NCBI GenBank assembly: GCA_045660565.1
Contig: JAZRDX010000016.1
Location: forward strand, 1 to 13,934
Length of the DNA: 13,934 nucleotides
Direction: 5' to 3'
Origin: SIG673 sp045660565
GTDB taxonomy: Bacteria; Bacillota; Clostridia; Oscillospirales; CAG-272
In this document: positions 1 to 6,986 of the stretch, piece by piece
Position numbering within the stretch: the stretch's first letter is position 1
Layout: each line of letters opens with the position of its first letter
Notes under the pieces: model-generated
Seen by the model: the letters and a program-made list of their open reading frames with translations, nothing else
Told to the model about the DNA's origin: nothing
The model's database searches: none
Translations under genes and position numbers: made by a program

Positions 1-60
1 ACATCACGGCTATTCGCCTCCGGGTGCTACCCGGTCAAATCGCGGGTTGGTTATCTCTCC
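1..60. repeat. Modular GC-rich hairpin repeat, copy 1
   Basis: This copy opens with ACATCACGGCT, carries the perfect hairpin CCGGGT-GCT-ACCCGG at 20-34, then CAAATCGCGG, and ends near a CTCTCCG motif at 54-60. The same ordered elements recur at 105-241, and the head plus the CTACCCGGTCAAA segment recur at 6935-6986. It lies downstream of the terminator of the minus-strand gene that ends at 294. The left end may extend beyond the window. It resembles REP-like intergenic repeats in layout, but I do not recognise a named family. Confidence 0.65.
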
Positions 61-104
61 GTATGCTTTGCAAAACCTCTTTGTTTGATTTTTACTATAA
101 GCCT

Positions 105-241
105 ACATCACGGTTATCAACCCTCCGGACGGTTGTCCGGCGTCGCCATACGCCTCCGGGTGCTACCCGGTGCCTGCCGGGGGCTCCCCGCCCCAAAGGT
201 GCTTTTCAAATCGCGGTATTATAGGCTCTCCGCAGGCTACC
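105..241. repeat. Modular GC-rich hairpin repeat, copy 2 (expanded)
   Basis: This copy has the same head (ACATCACGG, 105-113), the same central hairpin (156-170) and the same following CAAATCGCGG block (207-216) as copy 1. Two extra hairpins are inserted. One is CCGGAC-GGTT-GTCCGG at 125-140, upstream of the shared hairpin. The other is CGGGG-GCT-CCCCG at 178-190, downstream of it. The tail GGCTCTCCGCAGGCTACC (about 224-241) matches a segment of the third copy. Copy 2 therefore looks like copy 1 enlarged by whole stem-loop modules. No open reading frame in it looks like a gene. Confidence 0.65.
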
Positions 242-247
242 GCATAC

Positions 248-280
248 AAAAAAGGCAGAGAAAAAATCCCTGCCTTTTTT
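248..280 (-). terminator. Intrinsic terminator of the heparinase-like gene
   Basis: GGCAG (254-258) pairs with CTGCC (270-274). Flanking A6 (248-253) and T6 (275-280) extend the stem to 11 bp around an 11-nt loop. On the minus strand the stem is followed by a run of T, 14 bases past the stop codon at 294. The symmetry would also let it work in the plus direction. Confidence 0.85.
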
Positions 281-293
281 GTAATAAATGGGG

Positions 294-1946
294 TTAACCG
301 TTTGAATATTTTACCTTAACCGTTCTCTTCTGAGGAGTAAATCCGGTAAAGCAAACGGTAAGCGCCTGTCCGTCAGCACCTACGGAGCCGCGCATATTCT
401 TCGCGTAGTAATGCTCGCAGAAGCCGCCTTCGACTGTGAATTTTACGTGGTCTGTATAGAGAAGCGTTGCAGGCGTTTCCTTCTGGAATACGTAGTCTCC
501 GTTTCTCGTTACAAGCATAGTGGAGTCGTTTTCATAGATACAGCCCGCGGGGAACATAAGCTCAAGCTTAACGGGAATGTTATCGCAGGAGCCGTCAACC
601 GTGCACGCGTCAAGGTCAATTTTAAGCTCGCCGTCGGTAAGCTTGAAATCAAACGTTACGTCATAGGTCTGCGTGCCGAGCTTCGGACGCTTTCCGTAGT
701 CCATATCCTTCCAAAGGTTAGATTTCTGCTTTTCGTTGTAAGGTCCGACGTAACCGCACTGTCTGCGGTAGTTAAGACGGTATCCGTCCTCCGTTTTTTC
801 AAGTGTCTGTGCGGAGAACTGTCCCTGAGCGAAGAAGGAACCGGTGAAACGCAAAAGCATAGGCTTGTTTTTGTAATGGAGTTTTGCAAAAAGAGGTCTG
901 CCCTTTATAAGCGTAAGAGTTGCGTCTCCGATACGCTGACGCATAATTCCGCTTTCCTCGTAAAGCTTTTCGTAGTCGAGAGATGCGGGAGCTTTAGGTT
1001 CAACCGAAAGCTGCTTTTCCTCATGCTCGGGGAAGAGAAGGAACCAGGTCATATCACATGTTCCGCCGTTTTCGCGGATGCGCTCTGCCATCCAGGCAAA
1101 TTCTCCGTCGCCGGTAAGTATTGCCATTTTTAAGTATGGCTCGTAGTAGCCGTTAAAGTTCGGAGACTTTCCGAAGTCCTGACGGGTGGAGTTAAGAGTG
1201 TTAAGACTGTTGTCGGGCTCCATAAATGTCATTGACATACGGAGACTGCGAGCAACGTGATCAAGAAGCTCCGGCATACCGAGTTCCTCTGCCATCATTA
1301 TAAGCACTCTCTGGCAGAGTATAGTATATCCTGCGGCGCTGCGCTCGGTGAATTCACCGTTTTCGTCGCAGTCGATACCTTCGTTTTCAAGGAACTTTTT
1401 AATGTGATTTAAGTATTTTTCATCGCCAAGGGTGTTGTAACAGTAGGAGAGCGCGGCACTTATAACCCAGCGGTGGTTAGGGGTATGGAAGCCGCCGTTT
1501 ACCATGGCGTCTCCCGAGCGGCGCATAAATTCGTTAAGACACGCACTTACCTCGTCCTCAAGTGCCGTGTGCTCTGTTTCACGGAGAAGAAGCTTGTAAA
1601 CGGGACCTACAACGTGAACCGAAAATCCGTTCATGGTCGGATCGTGGAAATTGGTTTCCATAAGGTCCATGGTTCCGTCGTCGTTCAAACGTTTATTTGT
1701 GTGCTTTGCGGCAAGAATAGCGCGTTCAAGCAGGAGAGGGTTTTTGTACCACTTTGTGTGCTTGTTGTAGTACGCACTTACAAGCTTTGCGGCGGTCTTG
1801 ATTCCAACGTCAGGCTCGGTATAGCCCTTTGCTACGTCGGTAACTATACCGTAGTAAAAATCGTTTTCGTCAAGACACTGGAGGTTTACGGTTCTTTCGA
1901 TATCGGCTTCTATGCCGGGAATAGCGGATTTGAGATGATTAATCAT
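294..1946 (-). CDS. Heparinase II/III-like alpha/alpha-toroid protein, putative intracellular polysaccharide/oligosaccharide lyase
   Basis: This is a 550-residue protein without a signal peptide or membrane segment, so it is probably cytoplasmic. Residues about 1-300 are helix-rich and look like an alpha/alpha toroid. Residues about 335-550 are beta-rich and look like the beta-sandwich that follows in two-domain lyases. The segment TPNHRW (155-160) followed by AAGYT (205-209) gives an Asn157-His158 pair and Tyr207. That resembles the catalytic Asn/His and Tyr of heparinase II and oligoalginate lyase families, where His and Tyr lie about 50-55 residues apart. From this I infer beta-elimination of uronate-containing oligosaccharides taken up by the cell, but substrate and family are not established. 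The start is backed by GAAAGGAAG about 8 nt upstream of ATG. It is a single gene with its own terminator. No transporter or sugar-catabolism gene is adjacent, so the context does not confirm the substrate. A glycoside hydrolase of similar fold remains possible. Confidence 0.6.
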   Translation of the reverse strand: MINHLKSAIPGIEADIERTVNLQCLDENDFYYGIVTDVAKGYTEPDVGIKTAAKLVSAYYNKHTKWYKNPLLLERAILAAKHTNKRLNDDGTMDLMETNFHDPTMNGFSVHVVGPVYKLLLRETEHTALEDEVSACLNEFMRRSGDAMVNGGFHTPNHRWVISAALSYCYNTLGDEKYLNHIKKFLENEGIDCDENGEFTERSAAGYTILCQRVLIMMAEELGMPELLDHVARSLRMSMTFMEPDNSLNTLNSTRQDFGKSPNFNGYYEPYLKMAILTGDGEFAWMAERIRENGGTCDMTWFLLFPEHEEKQLSVEPKAPASLDYEKLYEESGIMRQRIGDATLTLIKGRPLFAKLHYKNKPMLLRFTGSFFAQGQFSAQTLEKTEDGYRLNYRRQCGYVGPYNEKQKSNLWKDMDYGKRPKLGTQTYDVTFDFKLTDGELKIDLDACTVDGSCDNIPVKLELMFPAGCIYENDSTMLVTRNGDYVFQKETPATLLYTDHVKFTVEGGFCEHYYAKNMRGSVGADGQALTVCFTGFTPQKRTVKVKYSNG

Positions 1947-2209
1947 AAAAAATACTTCCTTTCGTTAAAAAAATGTGAGAACAATTGCTCAATCCGACTT
2001 TTTGAGCAGACTTCCGTGGCTCTATATCTCGGCTGACGAATTACCTTGTTATAAAAACAGACGTCCGCTCTACCTTAAATAATACACTTATTTTAAAGTT
2101 AATTCCTCTGTTTATGTAATCTTTTGTTTATGCTAATGTGATATTTTATAAAAAATAAAACAAAAAACGCGAGGTTTTATCTGCTGAGGCGGTTATTTTA
2201 TTTTGACAT
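1947..2209. other. AT-rich intergenic region upstream of the heparinase-like gene
   Basis: This stretch separates the start of the heparinase-like gene from the terminator of ftsZ. It holds the ribosome binding site (GAAAGGAAG on the minus strand), the inverted repeat at 1986-2008, and AT-rich sequence in which the promoter must lie. No -35/-10 pair with good spacing stood out. A minus-strand TATTAT about 140 bases upstream of the start has only a poor -35. No small gene or RNA is recognisable. Confidence 0.5.
1986..2008 (-). promoter_or_regulatory. Inverted repeat TGCTCAA-N9-TTGAGCA in the leader of the heparinase-like gene
   Basis: Two perfect 7-base arms (1986-1992 and 2002-2008) are separated by 9 bases and lie 40-62 bases upstream of the start codon. 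The arrangement would suit a dimeric repressor operator or an mRNA hairpin in the 5' leader. Sugar-use genes are often controlled this way, but no regulator gene lies nearby and no known operator consensus is claimed. Confidence 0.35.
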
Positions 2210-2252
2210 AAAAAAGCGGTGCAAAACATTTAAAAACGCTTTGCGCCGCTTT
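2210..2252 (-). terminator. Intrinsic terminator of ftsZ
   Basis: AAAGCGG(T)GCAAA at 2213-2225 pairs with TTTGC(G)CCGCTTT at 2240-2252. That is 12 pairs with one internal mismatch on the minus transcript, around a 14-nt AT-rich loop. The minus strand runs into TTTTTT at 2215-2210 directly after the stem. The stem begins only a few bases past the ftsZ stop codon. Confidence 0.85.
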
Positions 2253-2259
2253 CTGTTAA

Positions 2260-3783
2260 TTACTTTTCGTTTCTTTGGGTTGCTATTTTTTTGATAAGGT
2301 TAAATTCGTCGTCTCCGAAAAGAGTATCGTTTTTGCCTTCAAAGCTCGGAACACCGAATCCGCTTTCAACAGGCCTCGGATTTAAGAAGTCGTTTTGTCT
2401 CTGAACGGCAGACTCGACAGGTCTCGGAGCAAAAAACTCGTTTTGTCTCTGAGGGATATAATCGTTAGGCTTTACCTCGTCAAAGGTTATCTGAGGATTT
2501 ACCTCTGTTACTGAGATCTCCGCCTTCTCCGCCTCTGTTTTTACGGCAGTCGAGACGTTGTTTTCCGCTACCGACGCAGCATCTCTGAGACCGCCGCTCT
2601 TTGTAGCAATAACCGTTATTTCGATGTTGTCGCCCATATTGGCGTCAAACTTAAGTCCGAGAATTAAGTTAACGTTAGGAGCGGCTTCTTTTCTTATCTT
2701 GTTGGTTGCCTCGGTTATGGCACTGAGCGCAACCTTTTCGCTGGATATAATGCTGATTATCATGCCGTCAGCGTCTTTAATAGAGGTTTCAAGGAGAGGG
2801 CTGCTTATTGCCTGCTCCGCGGCAAGCATAGCCTTGTTGTCGCCTGATGCGATACCTACACCTATATGGGCGTCGCCGGAATTTTTAAGAATTGTGGTAA
2901 GGTCGGCAAAGTCGAGGTTTATGTAGCTGTCCTCGTTGATAAGACGGCAGATGCTCTGGACACCCTTTATAAGAATTTCATCGGCAGCCTCGAAAGCCTC
3001 GGATATCTGAAGCTCCTTACCGGAAATGGTGTTAAGGCGCTCGTTCGGAACAACTATAAGCGCGTCAACGCAGTCGCGAAGCTTTTCGATACCGTCCTCG
3101 GCGGTAGCCATACGGGATTCTCCCTCGCATTCAAAGGGCTTTGTAACGACGGCAACGGTAAGAATACCCATCTCCTTTGCTACCTTTGCGATTACGGGAG
3201 ATGCGCCTGTACCGGTTCCTCCGCCCATACCTGCGGTAATATAAAGCATATCAACGCCTTCGAGGTTACGTTTTATGTACTCAATGGATTCCTCAGCGGC
3301 TTTTCTTCCGCTTTCGGGGTTCGCACCCGCACCGTGTCCCTTGGTCGTGTGCTTTCCTATTGCAATTTTTGATTCAATGGGGGAGGCGCGGAGGACTCTT
3401 ATATCGGTGTTTACAGCTACAAGCGTAGCGCTCTTTTCACCGTTAGCGTACATACGGTTTACAGCGTTATTTCCGCCTCCGCCGACACCGAATACCTTGA
3501 TGTTTACACGCTGCGAAACCGCGTCAAGATCGTCGTCATCGTCCCAGCCCTCGATGAAACCGCTGTCGCGAACGGGGGCGGCTGCGGGTGTGTTCACTGC
3601 GTAAGACGGCTGATGTGCAGCGGAAGCAGTCTCGGTATTATTTTGAACAGTGGGTGTGGCTATCTCATTATTTTGCTGAACGGAATTTGTCGGAACCTGT
3701 ACGGGAGCCGACGGAGCCTGCGCGGGGGCTGACGAAATTTGTCCGTTATTTGAAAAAAAGCTGTTATTACTAAACTCAAACAT
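2260..3783 (-). CDS. ftsZ: Cell division GTPase FtsZ with long N-terminal extension
   Basis: FtsZ is the tubulin-like GTPase that polymerises into the cytokinetic ring. Core motifs are intact: GVGGGGNNAVNRM (99-111), the T4 G-box GGGTGTG (187-193), PNERL (246-250) and the T7 catalytic loop NLDFAD (289-294). At 507 residues it is longer than the usual 350-420. The extra length is at both ends. Residues 1-92 are rich in Ala, Pro, Gln and Asn, with an acidic WDDDDD patch at 80-85, and precede the first strand of the GTPase fold. The tail after about residue 405 contains a 15-residue tandem duplication (445-459 and 461-475) and ends in DDEFNLIKKI plus a basic stretch, not a recognisable IPAFLRR-type peptide. 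The start is secure: GGAAAGGA lies 8 bases upstream, a consensus promoter lies further up, and the next in-frame Met (111) falls inside the nucleotide-binding motif. It appears to be transcribed alone. Confidence 0.95.
   Translation of the reverse strand: MFEFSNNSFFSNNGQISSAPAQAPSAPVQVPTNSVQQNNEIATPTVQNNTETASAAHQPSYAVNTPAAAPVRDSGFIEGWDDDDDLDAVSQRVNIKVFGVGGGGNNAVNRMYANGEKSATLVAVNTDIRVLRASPIESKIAIGKHTTKGHGAGANPESGRKAAEESIEYIKRNLEGVDMLYITAGMGGGTGTGASPVIAKVAKEMGILTVAVVTKPFECEGESRMATAEDGIEKLRDCVDALIVVPNERLNTISGKELQISEAFEAADEILIKGVQSICRLINEDSYINLDFADLTTILKNSGDAHIGVGIASGDNKAMLAAEQAISSPLLETSIKDADGMIISIISSEKVALSAITEATNKIRKEAAPNVNLILGLKFDANMGDNIEITVIATKSGGLRDAASVAENNVSTAVKTEAEKAEISVTEVNPQITFDEVKPNDYIPQRQNEFFAPRPVESAVQRQNDFLNPRPVESGFGVPSFEGKNDTLFGDDEFNLIKKIATQRNEK
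2359..2451 (-). repeat. Tandem duplication in the FtsZ C-terminal tail
   Basis: Two adjacent 15-codon units encode QRQNEFFAPRPVESA and QRQNDFLNPRPVESG, separated by one codon. The similarity is visible in the DNA too, for example CGTTTTGTCTCTG in both. This points to a recent in-frame duplication in the linker. The QRQN-x-F-PRPVES unit could be a short linear binding motif, but its partner is unknown. Confidence 0.8.
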
Positions 3784-3845
3784 TTATATATCCTTTCCGT
3801 CGCGGTTAAGCGATGCACAGAGAAAATTTATTATTAATTAATATT

Positions 3846-3874
3846 ATCATACAATAAATAAAACCGCATTTCAA
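3846..3874 (-). promoter_or_regulatory. Sigma-A type promoter of ftsZ
   Basis: On the minus strand TTGAAA (3874-3869) is separated by exactly 17 bases from TATGAT (3851-3846). Transcription would start near 3839, giving a leader of about 55 nt to the ftsZ ATG at 3783. It lies in the 146-bp gap after the upstream membrane protein gene, so ftsZ can be expressed independently of that gene. Confidence 0.8.
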
Positions 3875-3929
3875 GGGTATTTAATAAATATTTATAAAAA
3901 TTTCACATTTGTGGGTGAGATTGACGGAG

Positions 3930-4532
3930 CTATGAAAGTGCGATATATGTTATTTTTGCGCTTTTTTTATTGAAAAACATCTTTTTCAAAATGAAAAAAT
4001 AGTCCGGCTTTATCGCAAGAAGATTAAACGAATACCATTTTACCGACGTGAAATTATCCCTGCAAAGAACTATTACCGGGTGCGAATAATCAGCGGCTTC
4101 CTCTGCCGCGGCGCGGAGAAAAAGAGGGGGATTTTTGACGAAAATTTTTTCCGAGGAGAGATAAACGGTTATATTTTCTGCGTTTTTCAGCCACTCGCTT
4201 ACCGCTTTGTGCCATAAAAAGTATTTAACTCCGCATACAGCTACGTATATCAGTGCCAGAGCAAGTATTGCGGGCAGTAAAAGCAGGAGCGCGGTAGCGA
4301 AAAGCAGAAGCAGGGCGCTCTTTTCAAGCAGTGAAACTATAAGTGCCGCGGTGCGTATTATCGCCGAGATCAGAGTGTATTTTCTGATTTTTTTATACAG
4401 AGAGGAAATACTTCTCCAAAGCTCGCCCTTTTGAATTTTTCCGAAAATAAATCCGGCATAGGTTTTGGCCTTAAAATACCCCTCCGAGGGGAACATCCGT
4501 CGGCGTATGGCTGCAATATCGTCTGTGTTCAT
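3930..4532 (-). CDS. Hypothetical membrane protein
   Basis: I do not recognise this 200-residue protein. Residues 1-50 are basic and hydrophilic. A weakly hydrophobic stretch (about 53-69) and a very Leu/Ala-rich one (about 72-106) suggest two membrane helices, or one long hairpin. Residues 107-200 form a soluble tail with beta-like segments such as ITVYLSSEKIFV (121-132) and PVIVLCRDNF (152-161). The layout of a central hairpin with a C-terminal soluble domain resembles other small Firmicutes membrane proteins of unknown role. The start is supported by GGAGGAAT about 8 bases upstream of ATG. It lies between ftsZ, transcribed in the same direction from its own promoter, and a divergent topoisomerase gene. 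No strong terminator separates it from ftsZ, so some read-through is possible. Confidence 0.75.
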   Translation of the reverse strand: MNTDDIAAIRRRMFPSEGYFKAKTYAGFIFGKIQKGELWRSISSLYKKIRKYTLISAIIRTAALIVSLLEKSALLLLFATALLLLLPAILALALIYVAVCGVKYFLWHKAVSEWLKNAENITVYLSSEKIFVKNPPLFLRAAAEEAADYSHPVIVLCRDNFTSVKWYSFNLLAIKPDYFFILKKMFFNKKSAKITYIALS

Positions 4533-4641
4533 TGCTTAGATTCCTCCGTGTGTGATTTTCATTTGTAAGCCATTACCTATCTGTTTTTACGGATTTAAGC
4601 AGCCGCAAATATGGACAAGATATTAATTTCCAAGTTGGTTC

Positions 4642-4670
4642 TTGACAAATTTCGAAAAAAGGTATAGAAT
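4642..4670 (+). promoter_or_regulatory. Sigma-A type promoter of the topoisomerase B-subunit gene
   Basis: A perfect TTGACA (4642-4647) is followed by a 17-base spacer and TAGAAT (4665-4670). The expected start near 4677 coincides with a small hairpin, GAGTT-CAAA-AACTC (4678-4691), at the very 5' end of the transcript. The leader is about 53 nt and ends in AGGAAGGG, 9 bases before the ATG. Confidence 0.85.
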
Positions 4671-4729
4671 GAAATAAGAGTTCAAAAACTCGTGTTACCT
4701 CATTACAAAATCAGGAAGGGTTAATTTCA

Positions 4730-6772
4730 ATGCAGAAAACGGAAATTACGGAATATGGCGAAAACAGTATAAGCAGTCTTAAGGGTGCGGACAGAGTAAG
4801 GGAAAAACCGGAGGTTATATTCGGTTCAAGAGACCTTGAGGGCTGTATTCACGCCTTTTTTGAAATACTGTCTAACTCGGTTGACGAGGCAAGAGCCGGA
4901 TTCGGCACCTGTATAAATATAACTGCTTACAGCGACCGTTCCATTGAAGTTGAGGACTTCGGTAGAGGTATTCCGCTTGGGTTTAACGAAAAAGAAGGAC
5001 GCTATAACTGGGACCTGATATTTTGTGAGATGTACGCGGGAGGAAAATATAAGCACGCAAAGGACAGCGCTTCCTACGAATACGCGCTCGGCACCAACGG
5101 TCTCGGAGCCTGCGCGACGCAGTATGCCTCGGAGTTTATGAAGGTATGCTCGTATAACGGAAAAACTAAATCCGAAATAGATTTTGAGCGAGGCTCTCCT
5201 GTAACCGAGCTCAGAGTAACCGAGCTTAAGAGAAGCGAGTCGAGAACCGGTACGGTTATCCATTGGAAGCCCGATAACACGATTTTTACGTCGATTAAGA
5301 TAAAAAGAGAGCGTGTTTCCGATATTCTTATGAGACAGGCTGTAGTAAACAGCGGCATAAAATTTACTCTTAAATGGCAGGAGGAGGACGGAAGCTTTTC
5401 CACCGAGGAATACCTTTATAACGAGGGTATAACCGACTACGTTAAGGAGATAGCTGACGGAAAAAATCTTACCTCTCCCGTATTTTGGGAGGAAACGGTC
5501 AGCGGCGTGATAAATAACGGAAACGACGGAGACGGAGACGAGGAGGGCGACGAAGCACCGGCAGGGGAGTCGTCAAACTACAAGCTGAAGATGTCGGTCG
5601 CCTTCTGTGTAAGCGCCGTGAAAAATCATATAGAGTACTACCATAACTCAAGCTACCTTGAGCATGGCGGTTCTCCCGATAAGGCTGTTCAGACAGCATT
5701 TGTTTATGCTCTTGATAAGTATTGCCGCGATGCGGGTAAATATACCAAAAACGAGGCGAGAATTACCGTTAAGGACGTATTCGACTGCCTTATACTCGTA
5801 ACAAACTGCTTCTCGAACATCATTTCTTACGAAAACCAGACGAAAAAGGCGATTTCAAACAAGTTCATAAGAGACGAAATGACCGCGTTCTTTAAAAAGA
5901 ACCTTGAAATTTATTTTACCGAAAATCAGGCAGAGGCAGAAAAATTCGTAAGCCAGGTTCTTGTAAATAAGCGTAGCCGCGAACAGGCTGAAAGCACGAG
6001 AATCAACATAAAGAAAAAGCTTACCGGAAACATCGATATTTCGAACAGAGTTGAGAAATTTGTCGGCTGCCGTTCAAAGGATCCCGATAAGCGAGAGCTT
6101 TATATAGTTGAGGGAGACTCCGCGATGTCGTCCTGTAAGCTTGCGCGAAACGCAGAGTTTCAGGCTATAATTCCCGTAAGAGGTAAGACGCTTAACTGTC
6201 TTAAGAGCTCGTATGATAAGATTTTTTCAAGCGATATTATAACCGACCTTATAAGAGTTATAGGCTGCGGAGTCGAGGTTGACAAAAAAATCAAGGGAGA
6301 TATTCCGAGATTTAACCCCGATATGCTTAAATGGAACAAGGTTATTATATGTACCGATGCCGACGAGGACGGCTTCCAGATAAGAACCCTTATTCTTACA
6401 ATGATATACAGACTTCTTCCGTCGCTTATCAATATGGGTAAAATTTATATCGCGGAATCACCGCTCTTTGAGATAACCACCAAGGACGAAATTTATTTTG
6501 CCTATGACGAAAGAGAAAAAGTCAAAATTCTTAAAGAAATAGGCGATAAGAAATATACGCTTCAGCGTTCAAAGGGACTCGGTGAGAACGAGGCGGATAT
6601 GATGTCGAAAACAACTATGAATCCCGCGTCGAGACGTCTTGTGAAGATTACCGAGGCGGACGCAGAAGAAACAGCCGAAATTTTCGATACCCTTCTCGGA
6701 GATAACATCTCCGCGCGTAAGGAGTATATAGCGAATAACGGAAGCAAGTATCTTGCGGAAGCGGATATATAA
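4730..6772 (+). CDS. Type IIA DNA topoisomerase B subunit (GyrB/ParE-family paralogue)
   Basis: This is the ATPase/Toprim subunit of a type IIA topoisomerase, which passes one DNA duplex through another together with an A subunit. The 680 residues carry the full domain set. The GHKL ATPase has Glu45 and Asn49 in EILSNSVDEA, Asp76 in DFGRGIP, YAGGKY (102-107) and the lid GTNGLG (121-126). The transducer has the QTK switch lysine (370-372). The Toprim domain has Glu461 in EGDSA, PVRGKTLN (482-489) and the metal-binding DADED (543-547). The C-terminal QRSKGLGE (612-619) is also present. An acidic Asp/Glu/Gly insertion occupies about 263-280. DFGRGIP and GTNGLG, instead of DNGRGIP and GLHGVG, mark it as the divergent clostridial paralogue and not housekeeping GyrB. 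In related genomes such genes are, as far as I recall, normally followed by the A subunit. Here a terminator follows at once and no A subunit is present. Confidence 0.92.
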   Translation: MQKTEITEYGENSISSLKGADRVREKPEVIFGSRDLEGCIHAFFEILSNSVDEARAGFGTCINITAYSDRSIEVEDFGRGIPLGFNEKEGRYNWDLIFCEMYAGGKYKHAKDSASYEYALGTNGLGACATQYASEFMKVCSYNGKTKSEIDFERGSPVTELRVTELKRSESRTGTVIHWKPDNTIFTSIKIKRERVSDILMRQAVVNSGIKFTLKWQEEDGSFSTEEYLYNEGITDYVKEIADGKNLTSPVFWEETVSGVINNGNDGDGDEEGDEAPAGESSNYKLKMSVAFCVSAVKNHIEYYHNSSYLEHGGSPDKAVQTAFVYALDKYCRDAGKYTKNEARITVKDVFDCLILVTNCFSNIISYENQTKKAISNKFIRDEMTAFFKKNLEIYFTENQAEAEKFVSQVLVNKRSREQAESTRINIKKKLTGNIDISNRVEKFVGCRSKDPDKRELYIVEGDSAMSSCKLARNAEFQAIIPVRGKTLNCLKSSYDKIFSSDIITDLIRVIGCGVEVDKKIKGDIPRFNPDMLKWNKVIICTDADEDGFQIRTLILTMIYRLLPSLINMGKIYIAESPLFEITTKDEIYFAYDEREKVKILKEIGDKKYTLQRSKGLGENEADMMSKTTMNPASRRLVKITEADAEETAEIFDTLLGDNISARKEYIANNGSKYLAEADI

Positions 6773-6779
6773 AATGAAA

Positions 6780-6816
6780 AGCAGGAATATGATTTTTCCA
6801 TATTCCTGCTCTTTTA
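6780..6816 (+). terminator. Intrinsic terminator of the topoisomerase B-subunit gene
   Basis: AGCAGGAATATG (6780-6791) pairs perfectly with CATATTCCTGCT (6799-6810) around the 7-nt loop ATTTTTC, and CTTTTATTT follows. It starts 8 bases past the stop codon. The strength of this stem argues against an unseen co-transcribed partner gene downstream. Confidence 0.92.
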
Positions 6817-6934
6817 TTTAAATAAACGTGCTTATAGGGGTTTTATTGTTTCTGATCTAAATATTTTTCGTGTCTTTTCTTGGTTTAACGGTAAAACAAG
6901 GTTTTCTTATAGGAATTTTTGTTTTTCTAATTTT

Positions 6935-6986
6935 ACATCACGGCTGTTTGCCACCGGAGGCTCTCCGAGGGGGCTACCCGGTCAAA
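6935..6986. repeat. Modular GC-rich hairpin repeat, copy 3, overlapping a stop codon
   Basis: The head ACATCACGGCT (6935-6945) and the segment GCTACCCGGTCAAA (6973-6986) match copy 1. Between them is a different hairpin module, CGGAG-GCT-CTCCG (6955-6967), which keeps the GCT loop of the other copies. The minus-strand stop codon of the ASKHA gene (TGA, 6984-6982) lies within the shared GGTCAAA. The repeat therefore reaches into the 3' end of that gene. Confidence 0.65.

Noticed and set aside
1..241. CRISPR array or attachment site
   Set aside because: The repeats are irregular in length, carry different inserted hairpins, have no uniform spacers and have no cas or integrase gene nearby.
411..1133. 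Long plus-strand open frame of 240 codons
   Set aside because: It lies opposite the heparinase-like gene, has no ribosome binding site and encodes a composition typical of an antisense shadow.
2201..2230. Plus-strand TTGACA (2203-2208) as a promoter
   Set aside because: No acceptable -10 follows at 16-18 bases (AACATT only), and no plus-strand gene lies downstream.
2866..3372. 168-codon plus-strand open frame inside ftsZ
   Set aside because: It is antisense to the conserved FtsZ GTPase domain, has no start signals and resembles no protein family.
3895..3920. Possible terminator after the membrane protein gene (CACAAATGTG followed by T-rich sequence on the minus strand)
   Set aside because: The stem is only 4 bp, too weak to call.
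6879..6908. Stem CTTGGTTTA/TAAAACAAG with following T-rich sequence as a second terminator
   Set aside because: The stem has an internal mismatch and low GC, and the perfect terminator at 6780-6816 already serves the plus-strand gene. On the minus strand there is no T-tract.
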